DNA of 12,810 nt from Azonexus sp. (GTDB lineage: Bacteria > Pseudomonadota > Gammaproteobacteria > Burkholderiales > Rhodocyclaceae). The stretch covers positions 1 to 12,810 of the forward strand of contig JAITWU010000371.1 in the NCBI GenBank assembly GCA_031285115.1, read 5' to 3'. Below, in pieces: positions 8,343-12,810 of this stretch. The first letter of the stretch is position 1. Every line of letters starts with the position of its first letter. Under the pieces are notes generated by a model. That model had not been told where the DNA came from, ran no database searches, and worked only from the letters and a program-made list of their open reading frames with translations. Both the position numbers and the translations under genes were made by a program.

Positions 8343-9658
8343 GCGAAACCCCTTACGACGAACACTTCGTCTCCTGGTTCCGGGCGGTAACGCCCTATAT
8401 CAACGCCTTTCGCGGCAAAACCTTCGTCATCGCCTTTGGCGGCAAAGTTGTCGCCAGCGAGTTTTTGAAAACGCTGGCCTACGACGTGAACCTCCTGGTC
8501 AGCCTCGGCATCCGCCTCGTCCTGGTGCATGGCGCGCGACCGCAAATCGAAGGAGCGATGCGCGATAAAAATCTCAAATCGGTGTACCACCGGGGCTACC
8601 GCGTCACCGACGCCGAGGCGCTCGATTGCGTGCTCGACGCCGTCGGCAGCGTCTATCTCGAAATCGAGGCGGTGCTCTCGCAAGGCTTGCCCAACACGCC
8701 GATGGCCAACAGCCGGATTCGCGTCATCGGCGGCAATTTCATCACCGGCCAGCCAATTGGCGTACTCGACGGTATCGACATGCAATACGCCGGCAAAGTG
8801 CGCAAGATTGATGCCGAAGGCATCAAGGCGCAACTCGGCCTCGGCAACATCGTCCTGCTCAACTGCGAAGGGCCGTCGCCGACCGGCGAAATCTTCAATC
8901 TGCAAATGGAAGAAGCGGCCGAAACCGTCGCCGTCGCCATCAGCGCCGACAAACTGGTGTACCTCACCGACAGTCACGGCGTGGTCGACAAAGAGGGTGA
9001 ATTGCAGGACGCCATGACCGCCGACGAAGCCGACAAAATGGTCGCCGACGGCGACTGGCTCTCGCCCGACCTGCGCCGCTACCTGCCCTTCGCCGGTCGG
9101 GCGACGCGCGCTGGCGTTGGCCGCGTGCACCTCATCGGCTACCAGCAGGACGGCGCGCTGTTGCGCGAACTGTTCACCCACGATGGCGTCGGCACCGTGG
9201 TCACCCGCGAATCGCTGGAAAACATCCGCGAAGCCAAGCCCGACGACATCGCCGCGCTGATTGCTCTGATCGAGCCGATGGAAGCCGAAGGCATCCTCGT
9301 GCACCGCCCGCGCGAACTCCTGGAGCGCGAAATCGAGCAATTCTCGATCATGCTCCACGACAACATCATCGTCGGCTGCGCCGCGCTCTATCCACACGCC
9401 GACGACGAAGCCGAACTCGCCTGCCTCGCCGTCAGCCCGGAACACCGCGAATGGGGCTACGGCGAGCAACTGATGAAACGCATCGAAAAACGCGCGCGGA
9501 AACTCGGCGTCAAACGTCTTTGCGTACTCACCACACGCACCGAACACTGGTTCGTCGAACGCGGCTACCGCCTCGGCAGCGTCGACGACCTGCCCGCCAA
9601 AAAGCGCGACATGTACAACTATCAGCGGCGCTCGAAGGTGTTGTTGAAGAACCTATAA
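8339..9658 (+). CDS. argA: N-acetylglutamate synthase (amino-acid N-acetyltransferase)
   Basis: Catalyses acetyl-CoA + L-glutamate to N-acetylglutamate, the first step of arginine synthesis, in the cytoplasm. The 439-residue product shows the classical fused layout. An amino-acid-kinase-like domain (about 25-285) carries FGGKVV (33-38) and HGARPQI (64-70) and normally serves arginine feedback regulation. It is followed by a GNAT acetyltransferase domain (about 293-436) with the acetyl-CoA loop REWGYGEQL (370-378) and the terminal WFVERGY segment (404-410). Length and domain order match ArgA rather than ArgB, which lacks GNAT. The ATG overlaps the pap stop by 4 nt (ATGA), which fixes the start and implies coupling. 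Feedback inhibition by arginine is inferred from the family. Confidence 0.96.
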   Translation: MSETPYDEHFVSWFRAVTPYINAFRGKTFVIAFGGKVVASEFLKTLAYDVNLLVSLGIRLVLVHGARPQIEGAMRDKNLKSVYHRGYRVTDAEALDCVLDAVGSVYLEIEAVLSQGLPNTPMANSRIRVIGGNFITGQPIGVLDGIDMQYAGKVRKIDAEGIKAQLGLGNIVLLNCEGPSPTGEIFNLQMEEAAETVAVAISADKLVYLTDSHGVVDKEGELQDAMTADEADKMVADGDWLSPDLRRYLPFAGRATRAGVGRVHLIGYQQDGALLRELFTHDGVGTVVTRESLENIREAKPDDIAALIALIEPMEAEGILVHRPRELLEREIEQFSIMLHDNIIVGCAALYPHADDEAELACLAVSPEHREWGYGEQLMKRIEKRARKLGVKRLCVLTTRTEHWFVERGYRLGSVDDLPAKKRDMYNYQRRSKVLLKNL

Positions 9659-9659
9659 T
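9654..9659 (+). promoter_or_regulatory. Possible -10 box for yggX at the argA stop
   Basis: A perfect TATAAT hexamer overlaps the argA stop codon, 33 nt before the yggX ATG. That is the right distance for a short leader carrying GGAG at 9682-9685. No convincing -35 lies 16-18 bp upstream, so this could be coincidence. If real, yggX can be expressed independently of the upstream cluster. Confidence 0.3.
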
Positions 9660-9691
9660 GCTCGTTTTTACGGATTAACCCGGAGTCAGCC

Positions 9692-9964
9692 ATGTCACGC
9701 ACCGTCAACTGCATCAAACTCGGCCGCGAAGCCGAGGGCCTCGATCTGCCGCCCTATCCCGGCGCCCTCGGCCAGCGCATTTTCGAGCATGTCTCGAAAG
9801 AAGCCTGGCAACAGTGGATCAGGATGCAGACCATGATCATCAACGAAAACCGCCTCAATCTGGCCGATGCGCGGCACCGCAAATATCTCGCCGAACAGCT
9901 CGAACAACACTTTTTCGGCGACGGCGCTGACCAGATTCAGGGCTACGTCCCGCCCAAGGCTTGA
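9692..9964 (+). CDS. yggX: Probable Fe(II)-trafficking / oxidative damage protection protein YggX
   Basis: Small cytoplasmic protein of 90 residues. It matches the YggX family over its full length: the N-terminal MSRTVNC with conserved Cys7, [13 protein letters not shown] (12-24), SKEAWQQW (35-42), the [11 protein letters not shown] segment (46-56), and a C-terminal IQGYVPP. The family is linked to Fe(II) handling and protection of iron-sulfur proteins from superoxide. The ATG at 9692 has GGAG at 6 nt spacing. It follows argA by 33 bp and is the last gene before a strong hairpin, so it may be the tail of the rsmE-pap-argA transcript, have its own promoter, or both. Confidence 0.95.
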   Translation: MSRTVNCIKLGREAEGLDLPPYPGALGQRIFEHVSKEAWQQWIRMQTMIINENRLNLADARHRKYLAEQLEQHFFGDGADQIQGYVPPKA

Positions 9965-9980
9965 ACGGGCGGCAGTATCC

Positions 9981-10022
9981 GGCAAAGCAAACGGCCCCGC
10001 GAGCGGGGCCGTTTGCTTTGCC
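9981..10022. terminator. Bidirectional terminator hairpin between convergent genes
   Basis: A perfect inverted repeat with 19-bp arms (9981-9999 and 10004-10022) and a CGAG loop has a GC-rich core and an outer part rich in A on one arm and T on the other. It begins 16 nt after the yggX stop and ends 12 nt before the Hpt-protein stop on the other strand, so it can terminate both convergent transcripts. There is no long T-tract outside the stem; the T-rich part of the descending arm probably takes that role. Confidence 0.8.
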
Positions 10023-10034
10023 GGAGTGTTTGTG

Positions 10035-10676
10035 TCACCCCCGCGCCAACTGCGGAAAAGCCCGGCGGATAGTAGCAAGGGCCTCCTGCGCTTCGAGAAA
10101 GGCGAAGGTTTCGATCGCCTCGACCAGCCGCGCGCCATCCTTGCCCAGAGCTTCGCGGATTTTGCCGCCATCCTCGTTGCAGCGCTCGTAAGCGCCCATT
10201 TCATCTGTTTCAAGCTGGACGGCAAGCTCGTCGAGCAACTGGCGCAGAAGCGGCCAGTCAACCGCCGCTGGTGGCGGCGCAGCAGGCGGCAGCGCTTGCT
10301 GCAGGCCGGCCAGCAAAGCCTCATGGCTGGCGACGAGGGTGGCCAGCAGGAATTCCAGCGTTGCCGGGGAGGCTTCTTCCTTGAGCGCCGTTTCAAAGGC
10401 GGCGGCGTCGTGGTGCAAGGCCGTGGCGCCAATGCTGCCAGCGACTCCCTTGAGCGAATGCGCGAGCAACCGGGCGTCATCATGCTCACCGGCAGCCAGT
10501 TGGCCGCGCAGCCGGTCAATGTCGCCACTGTGATGCTCGATGAACATAGCGAGCAGGTGCAGATATTTGTCGTAGCGGTTGCGCAAGAGATTGAGGCCGA
10601 CGTTGACGTCAAAGTCGGGCAGTCGGCGCAGCGCCTCGACCACTGCGGCTCCGGCGGCGGGGGACAATTGCGTCAT
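10035..10676 (-). CDS. Orphan Hpt (histidine phosphotransfer) domain protein
   Basis: Predicted soluble phosphorelay protein of 213 residues. An Hpt four-helix domain spans about 15-115 with the phosphoacceptor motif [13 protein letters not shown] (72-84), His73 being the likely phosphorylation site. After an Ala/Pro-rich linker (about 128-137) comes a second helical stretch (about 138-213), ending in a segment of the type [16 protein letters not shown]. It has no second HxxKG motif. Similar Hpt-plus-tail segments close hybrid sensor kinases in beta- and gammaproteobacteria, so the protein looks like a detached kinase C-terminus; that is inference. No kinase or receiver-domain gene is nearby, so its partners are unknown. 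Its ATG overlaps the rpiA stop (ATGA), implying translational coupling to rpiA, and the gene ends at the shared hairpin. Confidence 0.85.
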   Translation of the reverse strand: MTQLSPAAGAAVVEALRRLPDFDVNVGLNLLRNRYDKYLHLLAMFIEHHSGDIDRLRGQLAAGEHDDARLLAHSLKGVAGSIGATALHHDAAAFETALKEEASPATLEFLLATLVASHEALLAGLQQALPPAAPPPAAVDWPLLRQLLDELAVQLETDEMGAYERCNEDGGKIREALGKDGARLVEAIETFAFLEAQEALATIRRAFPQLARG

Positions 10677-11350
10677 TGCGCGCCCCCCTTGCGGCGAACG
10701 CCCTGCGCTGTGCCGAGCAGCAGCACATTGGCCGGACGCAGCGCAAACAGACCATTGGTGACGACGCCGGGGATCTGGTTGATATGGCTCTCCAGCGTTT
10801 TCGGGTCGCTGATAGCAAGGCCATGCACATCGAGAATGAGGTTGCCGTTATCGGTCACGAAACCCTCGCGCAGCGCGGGTTGGCCGCCGAGTCTGGCGAG
10901 TTCGCGGGCGACGTGGGCGCGAGCCATCGGGATCACTTCAACTGGCAACGGGAAGCGGCCCAGCGTTGCCACCTCTTTGGAAGCGTCAGCGATGCAGACG
11001 AAGGTATCGGCTACGGCAGCGACGATTTTCTCGCGCGTCAACGCCCCGCCGCCGCCTTTAATCATGTTCAGCCCGCCGTCGATTTCATCCGCGCCATCGA
11101 CATAGACCGGCATGGCTCCGACATCGTTGAGATCGAGCACGCTAAAACCGTGCCCTTCGAGCCGCTTGCGGGTTGCCTCAGAACTGGCGACCGCGTTCGG
11201 GTAGCGATCTTTCAGGCGGGCTAGCGCGTCGATGAAAAAATTGGCCGTCGAACCGGTGCCAACGCCAATGACGCTGCCCGTTGGCGCGTGCTCGGCCACG
11301 TAATCGACAGCCGCCTGAGCGACAGCCTGTTTGAGTTCATCCTGGGTCAT
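10673..11350 (-). CDS. rpiA: Ribose-5-phosphate isomerase A
   Basis: Interconverts ribose 5-phosphate and ribulose 5-phosphate in the non-oxidative pentose phosphate pathway, in the cytoplasm. The 225-residue product carries the RpiA signatures: [15 protein letters not shown] (29-43), the active-site loop DGADEID (85-91), [12 protein letters not shown] (98-109, with the general-base Glu at 107), and VCIADASK (118-125). I chose the ATG at 11350 because [10 protein letters not shown] is the family's normal N-terminus. Another in-frame ATG at 11386 would add 12 residues and overlaps a TAAAAT likely to be the promoter -10 box, so it would lie upstream of the transcript start. The stop overlaps the start of the Hpt gene by 4 nt. 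Confidence 0.96.
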   Translation of the reverse strand: MTQDELKQAVAQAAVDYVAEHAPTGSVIGVGTGSTANFFIDALARLKDRYPNAVASSEATRKRLEGHGFSVLDLNDVGAMPVYVDGADEIDGGLNMIKGGGGALTREKIVAAVADTFVCIADASKEVATLGRFPLPVEVIPMARAHVARELARLGGQPALREGFVTDNGNLILDVHGLAISDPKTLESHINQIPGVVTNGLFALRPANVLLLGTAQGVRRKGGAQ

Positions 11351-11384
11351 GCGGGGGCTTTCTGAAAAGTGATTGTCATCCGTC

Positions 11385-11390
11385 ATTTTA
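11385..11390 (-). promoter_or_regulatory. Probable -10 box of rpiA
   Basis: On the minus strand CCGGTAAAATG carries a TAAAAT hexamer 34 bp upstream of the chosen rpiA ATG. The same ten bases, CCGGTAAAAT, form the -10 region of the tRNA-Arg promoter nearby. The -35 is weak, so confidence is moderate. Confidence 0.4.
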
Positions 11391-11423
11391 CCGGATTGAT
11401 GCAACTCCCAGCGAAAACGGAAA

Positions 11424-11435
11424 CTTGTTAACAAG
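11424..11435. promoter_or_regulatory. 12-bp perfect palindrome upstream of rpiA
   Basis: CTTGTTAACAAG is perfectly self-complementary and lies just upstream of the rpiA promoter region, about 35 bp before the candidate -10. It could be an operator for rpiA. It is unlikely to be a terminator because there is no loop. No regulator can be named. Confidence 0.3.
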
Positions 11436-11440
11436 CCAAA

Positions 11441-11477
11441 GCAAAAGCGGCCCGTCAGATGACTGACAGACCGCTTT
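11441..11477 (-). terminator. Terminator of tRNA-Arg
   Basis: On the minus strand an AAAGCGG...CCGCTTT stem with a second inner stem CTGAC/GTCAG (separated by a 3-nt internal loop) is followed by TTTGCTTT. It starts 9 nt after the CCA end of the tRNA, the expected place for its intrinsic terminator, and it separates the tRNA from rpiA. Confidence 0.7.
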
Positions 11478-11485
11478 CTAAAACA

Positions 11486-11562
11486 TGGCGCGCCCAGCGC
11501 GATTCGAACGCACGACCCCTGCCTTCGGAGGGCAGTACTCTATCCAGCTGAGCTATGGGCGC
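11486..11562 (-). tRNA. tRNA-Arg (anticodon CCG)
   Basis: A complete 77-nt cloverleaf reads on the minus strand. The acceptor stem GCGCCCA pairs with TGGGCGC, followed by discriminator G and an encoded CCA. The D arm is AGCTCAGCTGGATAGAGT, the anticodon stem CTGCC/GGCAG has loop CTCCGAA, and the T arm contains GTTCGAATC. Anticodon CCG reads CGG, so it carries arginine. It has its own promoter and terminator and stands alone between the NlpC/P60 gene and rpiA. Confidence 0.97.
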
Positions 11563-11574
11563 TTGGGAGGGCGG

Positions 11575-11604
11575 ATTTTACCGGTTGCCGCCGGGCGCGT
11601 CCAA
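11575..11604 (-). promoter_or_regulatory. Promoter of tRNA-Arg
   Basis: On the minus strand TTGGAC (-35, 11599-11604) and TAAAAT (-10, 11575-11580) are separated by 18 bp. The start would fall about 5 nt before the mature tRNA 5' end. A GC-rich CCGCCCTCCC stretch follows the -10, as the discriminator of stringently controlled stable-RNA promoters often does. The control is inference. Confidence 0.65.
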
Positions 11605-11621
11605 TCAATCGGCGCGGGCGC

Positions 11622-12131
11622 TCAATCGAAGAAGCTGCGGGCCGCGGCAAAACGTTCGGCGTAGTAGCGGTCGTCGAGCTTGTCGATGCGGACGTGGCCG
11701 TTGGTCGATGGCGCGTGGACGAAGCGGGTGTCGCCGATGTAGATGCCAACGTGTGAAAACGGGCGTTTGCCGGTGTTGAAAAAGACCAGATCGCCCGGAC
11801 GCAGCCGGGCGCGCTCGATGGGGCGGCCCTGGCGGGCGATGTCGGCGGCGCTGCCGGTGACTTTGAGACCGGCGGCGCGGGCGTAGATGTAGCTCACCAT
11901 GCCGCTGCAATCGAGTCCGGCTTCCGGGTTTTTGCCGCCGAAGCGGTAGCCGGTGTCGATCAGACTGAGGGCGTAGAGCGTCACCTCATTGCCAGCGGCG
12001 CTGACCGTGGTCGGGGCTTGCGTTATAGTTTCCGAAGTCGCTGGCCGACCGCCGGGCGTGCCGCAGGCAGCCAGGAGCAGCGCGGCCAGTAGAACAGAGA
12101 GCGCGGCGGGACGGATGAATAAAGCGGGCAT
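11622..12131 (-). CDS. NlpC/P60 family lipoprotein, cell-wall endopeptidase
   Basis: Predicted outer- or inner-membrane-anchored periplasmic peptidoglycan hydrolase of 169 residues, cutting peptide stems (typically the D-Glu/mDAP bond in this family). The N-terminus is a lipoprotein signal peptide ending in the lipobox LLAAC, with Cys23 the lipidated residue, followed by a short Thr/Ser-rich linker. The NlpC/P60 domain (about 50-169) has catalytic Cys75 in LDCSGMV, His127 in SHVGIYIG and His139 in FVHAPS, plus RPGDLVFF. I chose the ATG at 12131; a GTG at 12158 would add nine residues, and neither start has a strong Shine-Dalgarno. It resembles small Spr/MepS-like proteins, but the exact orthologue is not certain. 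It is divergent from gabD. Confidence 0.92.
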   Translation of the reverse strand: MPALFIRPAALSVLLAALLLAACGTPGGRPATSETITQAPTTVSAAGNEVTLYALSLIDTGYRFGGKNPEAGLDCSGMVSYIYARAAGLKVTGSAADIARQGRPIERARLRPGDLVFFNTGKRPFSHVGIYIGDTRFVHAPSTNGHVRIDKLDDRYYAERFAAARSFFD

Positions 12132-12179
12132 CAAGTTCGCGTCATTTCTACGATACACGCCCTAACTTAGCGTTTTTAT

Positions 12180-12183
12180 GGAG
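12180..12183 (+). promoter_or_regulatory. Shine-Dalgarno GGAG deciding the gabD start
   Basis: GGAG lies 9 nt before a GTG at 12193, the same spacing as for the Prx-like gene and close to the 8 nt of fbp. The upstream ATG at 12178 overlaps this motif and has no Shine-Dalgarno of its own. Confidence 0.5.
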
Positions 12184-12192
12184 TTTTTCCAA

Positions 12193-12810
12193 GTGCCAAA
12201 ACTGCAAAACAAGGCTTTGCTGCAAACCGCCAACCGCATCGGCGATCAATGGTTGGGCGCCGATGACGGCGCGACGCTGGCGGTGGTCGATCCGGCCAGC
12301 GGCGAGCAACTGGCGATGGTGCCGCGCTGCGGCGCTGCTGAAACGCGCCGCGCCATTGCCGCCGCCGCTGCCGCTCTGCCCGCCTGGCGGGCGCTCACGG
12401 CCAAACAGCGGGCGCAGGTTTTGCAAACCTGGAACCGGCTGATTCTGGACAACACTGACGACCTCGCCCAACTCATCACCGCCGAAGGCGGCAAGCCGCT
12501 GGCTGAAGCCAGGGGCGAAGTGCTTTACGGCGCCTCTTTTATCGAATGGTTTGCCGAAGAGGGAAAACGCGCCTATGGCGAGAGCATCCCGAGTCCCACC
12601 CCGAATACGCGGCAGATGGTCATCAAGCAGCCGGTTGGCGTTTGCGCGGCGATTACGCCGTGGAATTTTCCGTTGGCGATGATTACCCGCAAAGTTGCGC
12701 CAGCGCTCGCCGCCGGTTGCACGATCGTCGTCAAACCGGCGGAAGCAACGCCCCTGACGGCGCTGGCGCTGGCCGTGCTGGCCGAACAGGCCGGTTTGCC
12801 GCCGGGCGTC
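12193..12810 (+). CDS. gabD: NAD(P)-dependent succinate-semialdehyde dehydrogenase, 3'-truncated by window edge
   Basis: The first 206 residues of an aldehyde dehydrogenase that should oxidise succinate semialdehyde to succinate in 4-aminobutyrate and related catabolism. The open frame runs off the window, so the catalytic Cys and the downstream Glu are not seen. Visible are the N-terminal IGDQWLGA segment, TAEGGKPLAEARGEV (96-110), EWFAEEGKRAYGE (118-130), ITPWNFP (154-160, with the catalytic-site Asn158) and VVKPAE (179-184), which binds the cofactor. The AEGGKPL and EEGKRAYGE stretches favour the GabD subfamily over betaine- or other aldehyde dehydrogenases. The start is taken as GTG 12193 because of GGAG 9 nt upstream; the in-frame ATG at 12178 would add five residues and is a real alternative. 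It is divergent from the NlpC/P60 gene. Confidence 0.88.
   Translation, partial: MPKLQNKALLQTANRIGDQWLGADDGATLAVVDPASGEQLAMVPRCGAAETRRAIAAAAAALPAWRALTAKQRAQVLQTWNRLILDNTDDLAQLITAEGGKPLAEARGEVLYGASFIEWFAEEGKRAYGESIPSPTPNTRQMVIKQPVGVCAAITPWNFPLAMITRKVAPALAAGCTIVVKPAEATPLTALALAVLAEQAGLPPGV

Noticed and set aside
8171..9547. Long minus-strand open frame (458 codons) antisense to argA and the end of pap
   Set aside because: It is the complement of a clearly recognised ArgA. The predicted protein is low complexity and rich in D, A, V and F, with no known domain. Such frames arise from GC-rich codon bias.
9867..11105. Plus-strand open frame of 412 codons spanning the yggX end, terminator, Hpt and rpiA
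   Set aside because: It runs through the terminator hairpin and lies antisense to two well-supported genes, with no domain or ribosome binding site.
1..12810. CRISPR arrays, insertion sequences, prophage or toxin-antitoxin genes
   Set aside because: No direct repeat array, transposase, integrase or small paired toxin-like gene was seen. The tRNA-Arg has no attached integrase or duplicated 3' end in the window.

Overview
The window reads as chromosomal DNA from a GC-rich Gram-negative bacterium, most likely a betaproteobacterium. A Rhodocyclales-type organism (Dechloromonas, Azonexus or Accumulibacter-like) is my best guess from protein style, the YggX protein, the classical fused ArgA and the two-domain polyphosphate:AMP phosphotransferase. 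The taxon is inference, since no marker such as rRNA is present. Genes are packed tightly. No phage genes, transposase, CRISPR array or toxin-antitoxin pair is visible.

Left block (1-6041, minus strand). Transcription runs right to left through a peroxiredoxin-like thioredoxin-fold protein, two tandem paralogous PAS-PAS-GGDEF-EAL proteins (c-di-GMP turnover), and class 1 fructose-1,6-bisphosphatase (fbp). Gaps are 76, 24 and 29 bp, so the two c-di-GMP genes and fbp look co-transcribed. A REP-like palindrome lies beyond fbp at 66-91.

Central block (6083-9964, plus strand). The genes are rsmE (16S rRNA m3U1498 methyltransferase), pap (two-domain PPK2), argA (N-acetylglutamate synthase) and a YggX Fe(II)-trafficking protein. 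The first three overlap by 8 and 4 nt. The block ends at a 19-bp perfect hairpin (9981-10022), which it shares with the convergent genes to its right.

Right block (10035-12131, minus strand). In order of transcription: an NlpC/P60 lipoprotein; tRNA-Arg(CCG) with its own promoter and terminator; rpiA; and an orphan Hpt-domain protein overlapping rpiA by 4 nt. Divergent from the NlpC gene, the window ends inside gabD (succinate-semialdehyde dehydrogenase, plus strand).

Functionally the genes are mostly housekeeping: central carbon (fbp, rpiA, gabD), nucleotide/polyphosphate energy (pap), arginine synthesis (argA), ribosome modification (rsmE, tRNA-Arg), iron/oxidative protection (yggX, Prx-like), cell-wall remodelling (NlpC/P60) and signalling (two GGDEF-EAL proteins and Hpt). 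I see no convincing undescribed multi-gene system. The most notable points are the diverging tandem c-di-GMP pair next to fbp, the translationally coupled rpiA-Hpt pair, and the overlapping rsmE-pap-argA cluster.
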